Part shown: positions 1 to 9,215 of the stretch, in pieces | Layout: every line of letters begins with the position of its first letter | Position numbering within the stretch: position 1 is the first letter of the stretch | Assembly (NCBI GenBank): GCA_036172665.1 | Contig: CM069875.1 | Span: forward strand, 18,755,806-18,819,805 | Direction: 5' to 3' | Length of the DNA stretch: 64,000 nucleotides | Origin: Prosopocoilus inquinatus | Taxonomy: Eukaryota; Arthropoda; Insecta; Coleoptera; Lucanidae | Translations under genes and position numbers: made by a program | Notes under the pieces: generated by a model | Database searches by the model: none | Seen by the model: only the letters and a program-made list of their open reading frames with translations | What the model was told of the DNA's origin: nothing

Positions 1-599
1 TAATTGCGCGCATCGTACTGATGAATACCCACAAATTTCCCGTTTTTTGCTGTAATACTATAATGAAACTATTAATTTTTGTGATTCATAATGGCCAATT
101 AATGCAAAATGTGATGGGTATATTACTTATTATAAAAACGTGTGCGTGTCTCTTGAGGAACGATTCTTCGGTTATAGTGTAATAAACAACTGTATGACGT
201 GCACATTAATTTTGGTATAATTTATTATTATTAATACATATTTCGTTTATGAAATTTACAACGTTTATGAATGATTAATATGGAAAGAATAAGAGTCCAC
301 ATGCTGAATTATTTTTTCTTTTTAATAAATACTTTCCGAATATTAAAATTATCCTACTGAATTAAGTTGTTATTATGCAGATGGTTTAGTAATAAAAGTA
401 ATTCAAAGTAGTTCACTACTCTCATAAAATTCAGCCGCTCGCATAATATTTATTAGTATCTAACTGATAACTGAGGTACAGTTGTGGACAGCTAAAAAAA
501 ATTGTCGGAAATGTACATACAATAAAGCAAAAAAAAATATCAACTATTTTTTAATATTCTTAAACTGTAATACACCTTCCATATCTGTAAATTATCATT
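1..599. other. AT-rich DNA, no gene seen
   Basis: No ORF with coding character, no RNA gene and no clear repeat boundary could be recognised. It is probably neutral intergenic sequence leading into the mariner remnant on its right. Confidence 0.6.
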
Positions 600-1100
600 T
601 CAAACCCTTTGCGAAAATACGATCTTGACACCTGTGTGGATTTTGACACTTCTGCCTTCCTTGGGGGTGTTTGGCCCCTAAAGCGCTATTCTTCTTCTTC
701 TAGATTTCCATTTGCTCTCTGGTTCATAATAAAGGACCATCGTCTCGTTTCCTGTAACAACTGAACTGGTAAATGTCTTTTCTTTGCCACTGCAGATTTC
801 TCTTTTTGAACAGCTGAGAGAAGTTTCGAAACACATCTTGCGCTCACTTTTTTGTATGAAAACGATCATGGAGAGTATGATGAACGGTGATTTTGGAAAT
901 ATGTAAGTCTCAGCAAAACTTCCTGCTCAATGAGAGAGATTGTTTCTGTAGTCAGTACATCAACAGGATGTCCTTCATGTGGGACATCTTCACCCGATTC
1001 TCTTCCAAGGCAAAATCTTTAACCCAGTTCTTCATTGGGGCATATGAAGGGACAGAGTCATCATACGTTTTTTTTTTAATTTGATCGGCGTTTGATCTTT
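600..1100 (-). pseudogene. mariner-type transposase remnant
   Basis: Reading the minus strand from about 1090 gives a mariner-like N-terminal stretch around YDDSVPSYAPMKNWVKDF, which resembles the usual segment before the helix-turn-helix. Further on come VHHTLHDRFHTKK and ARCVSKLLS, similar to the part that follows the DNA-binding domain, and then TGNETMVLYYEPESK, which corresponds to the block around the first catalytic Asp; here the aspartate codon region is altered. The pieces lie in different frames with several stops, so the gene is dead. No terminal repeats were identified, so the element is truncated or strongly decayed. It is distinct in sequence from the mariner at 7492-8643. Confidence 0.6.
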
Positions 1101-1144
1101 AAACAAAAAGTTAATAATGCTTTGGAACTCAATTTTCAACATAT

Positions 1145-1469
1145 TGCTACGTTTCTAGGGTTTAAATTATTTATTTAAACGAATAAAACACTCAGTAACA
1201 AACTTAACCGTAATTTAATAATGTTTACAATCTAATTTATTTGCAACAATTTATTTACACACCAAATCCAACTTCGATGATCGCTATTTAGAATTCCACT
1301 GACTCCTGAGTCAACTCCGGCCGATTTTATATCCTTTGCTGCCGTCTCGAATTTTCCAACGCTGGAAAATTCGAGCTTGTTCGACGGTGGCGTGACGGCC
1401 GATGACGCATAATAATGAACCGACTTCTTGACGCCTTCAGTGTGACGTAGTGCTGAGTGGCTCGCCACT
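1145..1469 (-). repeat. 3' LTR of element A
   Basis: 325 bp, aligned end to end with 6659-6983 without gaps. In the sense orientation the LTR ends in CA. Its first base is A instead of T, a point change relative to the 5' LTR. It contains the same TATAAA on the minus strand (1326-1331). The reading frame of the macro/CCCH gene runs into it. Confidence 0.92.
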
Positions 1470-2085
1470 GGCTCGTTTCGTCTCGATATGTTCCTGGTGA
1501 TAGTCTTGAAGGAGGATGTCGGAATCTACATGCTGGCCCATTCTTGCAACTTCCCGTCTGGAAGAAGCAGCAGTCTACGGTTTTGCTGTTGCTGACTGTT
1601 GCCTGTGGGTGGTGGCTGCAGACTAGGACTTCAATTCCCGTTCTGTGGAAGATGACTTCCAGCATGCTTCAAATTACTCTCCAGTCTAGTCCGTCCAATC
1701 CGCAGCCCAATTTGGGGATGGCTAACTTCATCTGGTGGTTGTCTATTAGCTGTCTCCTCAGGCTATATAAAGCTCTCCACATACTTTGATAGTCAGGTTT
1801 ACCGCTTGATGTCTTCTTAGTGACTAAATAATGCACGTGGCGCGTCCGATCTGCCGTCGAATCAATGATCTGCAAGCTCTTGCCTACGACGGGATGCTGT
1901 CTTCGGAGCTTCTCGATTTGGCCAAATTTCTTCCTAAACACCTGAGCAATTCCTTTGGACATTTTTTTTTCAGGTCTTCTGCTACGCAGTGGGCCAGACT
2001 ATACTCCAGTGGCACTTTAAAGAGATCTTGTTGCTTTTCCGTGGTCACTCCAAACCGTGCCTTACTTCCTTCAGCGTGATGAGAT
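1327..2085 (-). pseudogene. macro domain (TARG1/OARD1-like) plus CCCH zinc finger carried by element A
   Basis: Downstream of integrase and before the 3' LTR. Frame 1 (about 2085-1972) reads VTTEKQQDLFKVP and SLAHCVAEDL; after a frameshift at a nine-A run (1962-1970) the next frame reads MSKGIAQVFRKKFG, YLVTKKTSSGKPDYQ and PKLGCGLDGLDW. These match the order of blocks in TARG1/OARD1 ADP-ribosyl-glutamate hydrolases. The Lys of the TKK block and the Asp of GCGLD, known catalytic residues in that family, are both present. An in-frame TGA (1669-1671) interrupts the last helix; the frame goes on with MLEVIFHRTGIEVLV (end of macro fold) and a CCCH finger at 1516-1569 (C-x6-C-x5-C-x3-H, CFFQTGSCKNGPACRFRH). 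Probably once the tail of Pol or a separate accessory ORF. Function in the element is unknown; removal of host ADP-ribose marks and RNA binding are guesses. Confidence 0.8.
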
Positions 2086-3120
2086 ATGAAGGTGGAAGTG
2101 GATTACTTTCGGTTTGCAATGGGCGACCTTCTTGATGCGGTAAGCGACGTCGTTGATCCGTTTCATCACTTTGTAAGCACCTTCCCATGAGGTCTGCAGT
2201 TTTGGGGACAGGCCTCGACGTCTTTGGGGGTTATAAAGCCAGACCAGTGCTCCAGATTGGTATCCCCCGTGTTGAGCGTTGATGTCATAGTGCTCCTTCA
2301 TCCGATCGCTGACCGTCTGTATATTGTGACGCACTTGGTTGTGGATGTCGTCCATTTTCCTGCGTAATTTGCTCACGTAATCTTCGTTGGCAGAGACTTC
2401 GCCAGGCTTCACACCAAACATCAGGTCGCAGGGCAGTCTTGGCTCTCGCCCGAATACCACTTTCGCTGGAGTCTCCCCTGTTGTCTCATGAACGGATGAG
2501 CGGTATGCCATTAGAAACAGGGGAATGTACGTGTCCCAGTCCCTCTGATGATCGGAAACGACCTTGGACAAATGTCGGTTGATGGTTCTATTGAACCTTT
2601 CCATCATTCCGTCCGACTGTGGGTGGAGTGCAGTTGTTCTAGTTTTTCGTACGCCGAGCAGAGTACACACGTTCTTGAACAAGGCCGATTCAAAGTTCCT
2701 TCCTTGGTCTGAATGCAGTTCCATAGGTGCACCATACCGACTGATCCATTCCCTGACAAGGTCTTCCGCAATAGTGACTGCCTCTTGGTTAGGTAGGGCG
2801 TAAGCTTCAACCCACTTGTTAAAGTAGTCCATTACCACGACGATGTACTTGTTTCCACCATTCATTTCGAAACGGGCCGGCTACATCGATGGCAACTCTC
2901 TCAAAAGGACTTCCAACGTTGTACTGTCTCATGGGGGCCTTGCCCCGCCTGTGGGGACCGTTACTGGCTGCGCAGACTGCACACTTTCTGCACCAATCCT
3001 TCACGCCTTCCTTGCAGTTCACCCAGTAAAATCTCTCGCGCACCTTCTCCATAGTTTTTTAACTCCCAGATGCCCTACCCGAAGTTCCATCGTGAAGTTC
3101 CCTCAGAACTTCTGGCACCC
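2071..3120 (-). pseudogene. integrase (element A)
   Basis: An N-terminal zinc-binding region is readable (VPEVLRELHDG, then a stop, then VRERFYWVNC and WCRKCAVCA); the second His of HHCC is lost. After a frameshift near 2855 a 264-residue ORF (2865-2071) carries the core: AIDVAGPF before the shift gives the first Asp, HSDQGRNFE the second, and HPQSDGMMERFNRT the Glu, so the DDE triad is present. The C-terminal part with LSPKLQTSWEGAYKV is the usual GPY/F-like module. No chromodomain follows; instead a macro domain starts in another frame. Confidence 0.88.
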
Positions 3121-3365
3121 TACTCTTGGGGATTAGTAACTGTGTCTTCTGTTCCATGCCTTTCTGATTCTCTATGCTTCGTCTCAGAAGACCACGATCC
3201 AACACTATGGAGTCCCATTGCGCCCAGTATGATTTTACGGACGGTGCACATGGTGTTACCTCTTTCCAGGTAGGCCTCGCGTCTCTGCTTTTTCACTCTA
3301 GCACTAATTTCAAATCCGGGTCGTTCTCCTGGTCTCTTCGCAGTTCTTCGCCTTGCCATTTGTCG

Positions 3366-3847
3366 TCAAATGGCTGTCCTCGCAGTCGTGGCTACTTTCT
3401 CGTCCAAACGACTACAGTGCTTACAGTCTTCGGCACAGGGTTTTTTCGACAATGCATCGGCATTTCGATGGCTAGTTCCTGCCCGATGCTGAATTTCAAA
3501 ATCGTACTCCTGAAGTCGTTCGATCCATCGTGCAACTTGCCCTTCTGGGTTCTTGAAACGGAGAAGCCATTTTAGAGCGGCATGATCGGTCCTCAGGAGG
3601 AAGCGTCTGCCATACAAGTACTTGTAGAAATGTTCTATTGTTTTTACTACGGCTAGCAATTCCCTTCTTGTGACGCAATAGTTTCGTTCCGGCTTTGATA
3701 GGAGTAGCCGATCACCTTCTCTTGCCCCTCTTGTATCTGGGAGAGTACGCCACCAATCCCAACGTTGCTAACATCTATGTCCACGACGAACTTGCCTTCC
3801 GGGAGAGGATAACTCAGAGTAGGAGCACTAATCAAGTACTGCTTTAG
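3366..3847 (-). pseudogene. RNase H domain (element A)
   Basis: Two overlapping frames. First frame: LISAPTLSYPLPEGKF then VVDIDVSNVGIGGVLSQ with the first acidic residue. Second frame: ELLAVVKTIEHFYKYLYG, RTDHAALKWLL and RNADALSKKP. The four RNase H acidic positions can all be located but a frameshift near 3655 splits the domain. Normal place in Pol, between RT and integrase. Confidence 0.8.
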
Positions 3848-4337
3848 TTGTTCAAAACCAATTTGACACTGTTGGTCTCATTCAAATGGACGACCTTCTT
3901 TAGTGAGTTTTGTCAACGGCTTAGCAATGTCTGCAAATCCAGGAACGTAGTGCCGATAATAAGTGCACAGGCCAAGGAAACTCCTTATTTGGTGTTTATT
4001 TCTGGGAGTTGGCCAGTCTTTCACCACCTGAATCTTCACAGTGTCCACGGCGATTCCATTTCCATTAACAATGTGCCCCAGGTAATTCACTTCCTTCTGG
4101 AACAGGTGGCACTTCTTGAGGCTAAGCTTTAATCCAGCTCCGCGAAGCCGTTGGAACACTCCTTCCAGGTTCTTCAGGTGGTCGTCGAACGTTTTTCCCA
4201 CGACAATTATGTCGTCAAGGTACACCATGCACGTTGTTCAGGACAGACCTTTCAGAACCGTCTCCATTAGCCTCTCGAATGTCGCTGGAGTATTACATAA
4301 CCCGAATGGCATCACTGTGAATTGCCACAGACCCATA
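3848..4337 (-). pseudogene. reverse transcriptase, C-terminal half (element A)
   Basis: Starts abruptly at LWQFTVMPFGLCNTPATFE (conserved RT block before the active site), then an in-frame TGA, then MVYLDDIIVVG with the catalytic Asp pair and the thumb/connection start (NYLGHIVNGNG, FLGLCTYYRHYV). The fingers and the first catalytic Asp block are missing and replaced by the inverted protease copy. A second in-frame TGA at 3878-3880 separates it from the RNase H part. Not functional. Confidence 0.85.
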
Positions 4338-4670
4338 CAAGTCATCTGGACGCACCAAGCCGACCAAGTGGAGACTGAAAACTGCAACTGGAACATCAGC
4401 AACTGTCCACGGTGAAGTAGAGGTTATCATCACCATTGGTAGAACTCCTCATTATTGACCGCCATCACGCCACGCTTTAAGTCCAATTGAAACCCGTGGG
4501 CACACATTACGTCCATGCCCAAAATTGCCTCGTCTGCTACCAGTGCACGGTGTTTTATTGGAGTTGAACCAATGGTGATGATAACCTCTACTTCACCGTG
4601 GACAGTTGCTGATGTTCCAGTCGCAGTTTTCAGTCTCCACTTGGTCGGCTCGGTGCGTCCAGATGACTTG
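4338..4670. repeat. inverted duplication of protease segment
   Basis: 4338-4440 is the reverse complement of 4568-4670 (103 bp each, only a few mismatches by eye), with a 127-bp spacer. The inner arm belongs to the protease gene; the outer arm replaces the first half of RT. It probably arose by template switching during reverse transcription or by a foldback repair event. The cause is inference; the symmetry is directly visible. Confidence 0.9.
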
Positions 4671-5143
4671 ATGACGTCGGGTCTTAGGATGGTCTTCGTC
4701 GCACCCGTATCCAACAACATGGTGTGAGGAATGTCATCAATGGTAACATCCTCGAAGACACTGCTGGTTAACTGCCGTAGGAATAATGCTTGTTTGGCTT
4801 TCGTCTTTGGGGGCCTTTGAATACGGGTCGACGTTTGCCCCTCTGCACCGACCCGGCTTAGTTTTAACTGTGGCTTCCTTGGATCCTGTCTGGGCTTTGG
4901 ACATCGCCTGCGAACATGTCCTTCTTCCTGGGAATTCCAACACACCAGCGGCTTCTTCTGCTTGAAAACCTGTTCCATAATGCGGCGAACATCCTCGGTG
5001 GTGGCATATTCCATGGATCGCTTCTTTATAGCAGATACCACCTTAGCGTTAGCGGATTCTTCCTCTTCTTCCTCTTGGAAGTCCATAGCCGTTCGCACCT
5101 TGACATGCCCTCTTGAGACTCGTCTCGCCGCTTCAAATTCCAA
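4430..5143 (-). pseudogene. Gag nucleocapsid and aspartic protease (element A)
   Basis: 237 codons overlapping the end of the Gag ORF in another frame. Residues about 65-80 hold a CCHC-type knuckle (CWNSQEEGHVRRRC) in which the second cysteine is Ser. Residues about 130-215 are the retropepsin: DTGATKTILRP with the catalytic Asp, and ILGMDVM near its end. The protease itself has its key motifs. Just downstream the sequence is broken by an inverted copy of part of this gene (4338-4440), so it no longer joins to a normal RT. Confidence 0.82.
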
Positions 5144-6557
5144 GGAACTTGGACGTCTTCGGATGGGTCATTCTCAATGCCTGCTGGTTGTCTGGGTCAC
5201 GGATTCCATCTATGAAGGTCTGCACCGTCAAACATTTGAGGAATTTAACAGGAGCTGTGGGATATGCCAACTGGGCCAGACGCGCTACGTCCGCTTCGAA
5301 TTCCTGAAGACTTTCTCCCGATTTCTGACAGCGATTCCTCAATTGCGCATGGTATACCTCGGTCAGATGGGCCTGTCCGTAACGCATTTGCATCCTATTC
5401 ACCAGCCTGTCGAAGTCTTTTTGTTCCTCTGGCGGCATCGTCTGTAGCACATCGATAGCGTCCCCTCTCAAGGCCACAATTAACGAAGTTACTTTTTCGC
5501 TGGCCGTCCATCTGTTCGCCTTTGCTGCTGCTTCGAACTGTTTGAAGTAGTTGGGCCAATAAGACTTTCCATCGAACGTTGGTGGTTTTATTTTCAATTT
5601 CGAATTTTCTTCTGGTCCTTCCACAATTCGGGTTTCATTATTTTCTAGTGTTTCCACTGGTGGCTGATCCCCGAACACTCGCAACCCCGCCATGATTTGT
5701 TCCAGATTTTTGATTTTGTTATCCTGCTGGAATATTATTTCTTCCACATTTTCTTGCAGGTTCCTTGTTTCTTCCGATATTTTTACCACTAGTTGATCTT
5801 CGAGTCCTTTTGTTTGTTCTAGAAATTTCTCGTCGAAATTTCTGGCTTGCTCACGAAATTTCTCGTCTAAGTCTCTAGATTGTTCCAACAATTTATTTTG
5901 TAATTTGTCGAAATTTCCAGATTGTTCTAGAAGTTTCTCCTCTAAATTTCTGGATTGTTCTCGAAGCTCGTCCTTGAAATTTCCAGATTGTTCTAGAAGC
6001 TTCTTCTCTAAATTTCCAGATAGTTCTTGAACCTTCTCGTCCAAATTTCTGGATTGCTCACGAAATTTCTCGTCTAAGTCTCTAGATTGTTCCAACAATT
6101 TATTTTGTAATTTGTCGAAATTTCCAGATTGTTCTAGAAGCTTTTCCTCTAAATTTCTGGATTGTTCTCGAAGCTTCTCTAAATTTCTAGTCTGTTCTTG
6201 AAACTTCTCGTCCAAATTTCTGGATTGTTCTCGAATTTCGTCCTTGAAATTTCCAGATTGTTCTAGAAGCTTCTCCTCTAAATTTCTGGATTGTTCAATC
6301 AATTTAGTTTGCAACTCGTCTTTGAAGTTTACTGATTGTCCTCGAAATTCATCCTTCAAGATTTTATTAAAATCGACGGAACCACACGAAATTTCGAAAA
6401 GGAACGTTTCTGGATCTTCACCAGCTGACAACAAATCATATCGGAGATGCTGTTGAAGTGCGCCTTTCAAACCACAGGTTTCTAACTCTCGTTCTTCCAA
6501 TTCGGTTTTTAATTCGGCCACTCTTAAGTCTTTCAACAACACTTTTCTCGTAGCCAT
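5133..6557 (-). CDS. Gag with long repeated coiled coil (element A)
   Basis: 474-codon ORF starting with ATG at 6557, about 100 bp inside the 5' LTR. Residues 1-60 resemble a SAP-like start (LRVAELKTELEERELETCGL). Residues about 75-290 are a run of short repeats of the kind EQSRNLEEKLLEQSGNF, a predicted coiled coil built partly by tandem duplication at DNA level (207-bp period). Residues about 320-470 look like a Ty3/gypsy capsid domain (PTFDGKSYWPNYFKQFE, LRGDAIDVL, then FEADVARLA). The end is shifted: capsid-nucleocapsid sequence continues in the overlapping frame at 5143, so this copy has a frameshift near 5140. Role: particle formation for the element. Confidence 0.85.
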   Translation of the reverse strand: MATRKVLLKDLRVAELKTELEERELETCGLKGALQQHLRYDLLSAGEDPETFLFEISCGSVDFNKILKDEFRGQSVNFKDELQTKLIEQSRNLEEKLLEQSGNFKDEIREQSRNLDEKFQEQTRNLEKLREQSRNLEEKLLEQSGNFDKLQNKLLEQSRDLDEKFREQSRNLDEKVQELSGNLEKKLLEQSGNFKDELREQSRNLEEKLLEQSGNFDKLQNKLLEQSRDLDEKFREQARNFDEKFLEQTKGLEDQLVVKISEETRNLQENVEEIIFQQDNKIKNLEQIMAGLRVFGDQPPVETLENNETRIVEGPEENSKLKIKPPTFDGKSYWPNYFKQFEAAAKANRWTASEKVTSLIVALRGDAIDVLQTMPPEEQKDFDRLVNRMQMRYGQAHLTEVYHAQLRNRCQKSGESLQEFEADVARLAQLAYPTAPVKFLKCLTVQTFIDGIRDPDNQQALRMTHPKTSKFLGI

Positions 6558-6640
6558 TGTTTTTTTTTTTTCGATACTGTACTTATTTCATAATCTGATT
6601 AAATTTAATTTACTTTAAATTGTTTATTTATTTGCACAAA

Positions 6641-6657
6641 CCCCACACCTGACACCA
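6641..6657 (-). promoter_or_regulatory. primer-binding site, probably tRNA-Leu
   Basis: One base inside the 5' LTR the sense strand reads TGGTGTCAGGTGTGGGG. TGG pairs with the CCA tail of a tRNA. The first nine bases match the complement of insect tRNA-Leu 3' ends as I remember them (TGGTGTCAG), with mismatches after that. The tRNA assignment is inference; the position as a primer site is solid. Confidence 0.6.
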
Positions 6658-6658
6658 C

Positions 6659-6983
6659 TGCTACGTTTCTAGGGTTTAAATTAATTATTTAAACGAATAA
6701 AACACGCAGTAACAAACTTAACCGTAATTTAATAATGCTTACAATCTAATTTATTTGCAACAATTTATTTACACACTAAATCCAACTTCGACGATCGCTA
6801 TTTAGAATTCGACTGACTCCTGAGTCAACTCCGGGCGATTTTATATCCTTTGCTGCCGTCTCGAATTTTCCAACGCTGGAAAATTCGAGTTTGTACGACG
6901 GTGGCGTGATGGCCGATGACGCATAATAATGAACCGACTTCTTGACGCCTTCAGTGTGACGTAGTGCTGAGTGGCTCACCACA
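6659..6983 (-). repeat. 5' LTR of element A
   Basis: 325 bp, sense strand starts TGTGGTGAGCC and ends GTAGCA, so TG...CA ends are intact. It carries a TATAAA box in sense orientation (6840-6845) and minus-strand AATAAA sequences (for example near 6757-6775) suitable for transcription start and polyadenylation. The ATAT target duplication follows at 6984-6987. Confidence 0.92.
6840..6845 (-). promoter_or_regulatory. TATA box in 5' LTR
   Basis: TATAAA on the minus strand inside the 5' LTR. The same motif is in the 3' LTR at 1326-1331. The position fits the U3 promoter of an LTR element; transcription itself is inferred. Confidence 0.5.
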
Positions 6984-7139
6984 ATATTGTAAAAAATGAG
7001 AACAACGTGCCGCTTGATGCGTTATAATTTGATAACTACTGCTACAACGAAAATTTTAGGAGAAACTTTTTTTTATAAATAGGTCGGGCTACTTTATTAT
7101 GGGACCGCCCTCGTATGTCAAATGTCTACTTAGTAAGGT

Positions 7140-7489
7140 GCGTAAGGCCGAAAATATCGGAAAATCAACAGGGATGAGACGTGTAACGCAAATTAATATA
7201 TTTAGGGAATTTATTTATTAATTTAATGCGATAGCTAAGTAATAACGTGTTTGCAAATAATTAAAAAAAGAATAACCTAGAAAAATAAAATTCGCCAAGA
7301 AGACTTAATAGAAAATAGCGATGTAGACACGAACACGTTCCAATCTGAGCAGTGAATTCCTTTGTGTTCGACAGAAAAACCGACAGGAGATGGATCGCCT
7401 CGATTGGTTCGCGAACCGTTCGTTCGGCGCTCCGTACCTCGTCCCAAACTTGCGAATTTATCGTTCGCGAACGATACGGTTTACATATA
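7140..7489. other. intergenic DNA between element A and mariner
   Basis: Moderately GC-rich patch around 7370-7480 containing an imperfect palindrome around ttcgcgaac. Short open frames exist on both strands but none has recognisable homology. Nothing else seen. Confidence 0.4.
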
Positions 7490-7491
7490 TA

Positions 7492-8643
7492 CGAGGTCTG
7501 TTCACACACTTTTCTCAGCGGTGTTTCCGCTTTGGAAAACAGTCTTGGTAAGCTTCTTTCGGAATGGTCGTCAATGCCGTGATGAATTTGTTTTAATGTC
7601 ATCAATGGTGTCGAAACAGCGTCTTTTCAGTACTGATTTTAATTTAGGAAATAAGAAAAAATCGCAAGGCGCCAGATCTGTTGAGCAAGGAGGTTGAGGG
7701 AGGACAATCTTTTAATTTTTAGTACAAAACTAGCGAATTGACAAGGCCGTCTGACTTGGCGCGTTGTCGTGGTGAAGCAACCATGATTTGTCCCGCCACA
7801 ATTCTTTTTGCGAATTTTTTCACACAATCGTTTCAAAATACCTTCCTAGTAGTGGCGGTTGACTGTTTGACCGTAAAGCAAAAGTTCAAAGTGCACAACT
7901 CCATTGAAATTGAAAAAAAAAACAATAATCATCACCTTGACTTTAGATCGAGACTATCGTGCTTTTCTGGGTCGTGGAGGTACCTTGTCAACCCACTGTG
8001 ATGATTAAACTTTTGTCTCGACATCGTATCCGTAAACCCAACTCTCGTCATCCGTTATGACCCTCTTCATGAATGTGTCCTCATTGGCTTGTTGGAGTTC
8101 CCGGCAAACTTGCACTCGCCTTTCCTTTTCTTGGTCAGAATGTTATTGCACGACCCTATTGAGATCCCGACATCTTCTGCAAGTTCTCTGACAGTCAGCC
8201 GACGATTCTCACGCACCAGACCACACATTTTCTGAATGTGAGTGTCATCAGTTGAAGCGAAAAGTCTTCCTGGTCGAGAGTCATCTTCAACTGATTGAGG
8301 ACCACTTTTTAATCGGCAAAACTATTCGTAACGCTACATACGGCCTATAGCATCGTCTCCATAAGCTTATTTATTTATTTCAAAAGTTGAAATGTTTCGA
8401 TAAAAGTTTTCCCCAGTTTCCCGCAATACTTTATGTTATATCGTTGCTCCCGAAGAGCGCACATTGTAAAAATAGCCATGAACGCTGAAAGACCTTGCCC
8501 TCAAGAAGCAATAACGCGGGAATGAAGCGAGATATCAACATTTGGGAGGTTATGACGAACACAGTTATGCGAACCGCACGACGCTACGATACTTACGTTG
8601 CCATGCAATTTAAAAAGTTCGGTTATTTCTTGAACAGACCTCG
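7492..8643 (-). mobile_element. mariner element with both ends
   Basis: Ends are CGAGGTCTGTTC at 7492 and its complement GAACAGACCTCG ending at 8643, flanked by TA (7490-7491, 8644-8645), the target of Tc1/mariner elements. The right inverted repeat is longer and followed by a run typical of mariner (about 30 bp); the left one diverges after 12 bp. Length 1152 bp, slightly shorter than the usual 1.3 kb. The transposase runs on the minus strand and is broken. Confidence 0.85.
7560..8310 (-). pseudogene. mariner transposase (DD34D type)
   Basis: Order on the minus strand: helix-turn-helix part with RLTVRELAEDVGISIGSC (about 8160-8210), first catalytic block ITDDESWVYGYDVET (about 8010-8060), SRSKVKVMIIVFF, second block SWLLHHDNAP (about 7760-7790), third block TDLAPCDFFLF (about 7665-7695). 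All three Asp of the mariner triad can be seen, but stops and frame changes occur between blocks. The protein would cut and paste the element at TA sites; this copy is dead. Confidence 0.82.
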
Positions 8644-9040
8644 TATACGCACCTTTAAAGACAACTTTTTACGCGCAGACTCGCAATAACACTTGAATAA
8701 CACCGTTGAGGATGTCAAATTAGTCAGGTCTTATATGTTATGCATTGAAACAGGAGAACTCAGAAATTGTTTTCAAAACTGTCAAAATTGTCTTAACTGT
8801 TTTGATTAATCATATACTTAATTTTAGTCCACATTAAAAATGTGTCAAACATCTTAAAACGGGATATATTAAAATATCTAGTATAATTTTTTAAATAATT
8901 TATAAAATAGTAAGTAAGCTTGGGAAAACAGCTTTTTAGAGATATAATGAATTTGATATACTGAACGCGATACGATGATAAAAACACATAATATTCCATT
9001 AAAAACATTTAAAAGCATTTGAAACTGTCTAACTTGAAGG

Positions 9041-9215
9041 CATCTGCGGCTGTCCTCCATAATTGAATTGGCTTCCGGTTGGAACGGCGTCACTCGGATT
9101 TCCTCTACTGCCGACGTTTCATTCCTTATTGCAGAACAACTTCCTCGGGGCTACTGCCGCTGCTGCTGGTTTTGCTGCTGCATCTCGTTAGTCATTGAGA
9201 CTGAGTCTCATAAAA
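9041..9215 (-). pseudogene. possible degenerate exon or processed-gene tail
   Basis: A GC-richer block in AT-rich DNA. On the minus strand one frame stays open apart from a single TGA: DAAAKPAAAAVAPRKLF, stop, then GSRGNPSDAVPTGSQFNYGG and QPQMPSS followed by a stop. The composition (Ala, Gln, Pro, Gly) is that of a low-complexity protein end. Another frame has MTNEMQQQNQQQRQ. I do not recognise the gene. It may be an exon fragment, a retrocopy or chance. Confidence 0.25.

Larger units (their letters stand above)
1145..6983 (-). mobile_element. Ty3/gypsy LTR retrotransposon (element A)
   Basis: Full-length element with LTRs of exactly 325 bp at each side (1145-1469 and 6659-6983) and a 4-bp target duplication ATAT at 1141-1144 and 6984-6987. 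On the minus strand the order is 5' LTR, primer site, Gag with coiled coil, nucleocapsid and protease, RT remnant, RNase H, integrase, then a macro domain plus CCCH finger, then 3' LTR. About 12 LTR positions differ by eye (roughly 3-4 percent), so the insertion is not recent. Frameshifts and stops occur in pol, and part of RT is missing. It cannot move by itself now. Confidence 0.93.

Noticed and set aside
1457..1789. Plus-strand ORF of 110 codons
   Set aside because: It is the shadow of the macro/CCCH gene on the minus strand.
4962..5447. Plus-strand ORF of 161 codons
   Set aside because: Antisense to Gag/nucleocapsid of element A; no independent evidence.
7352..7697. Plus-strand ORFs of 76 and 111 codons
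   Set aside because: They overlap the mariner end and transposase in antisense and have no domain.
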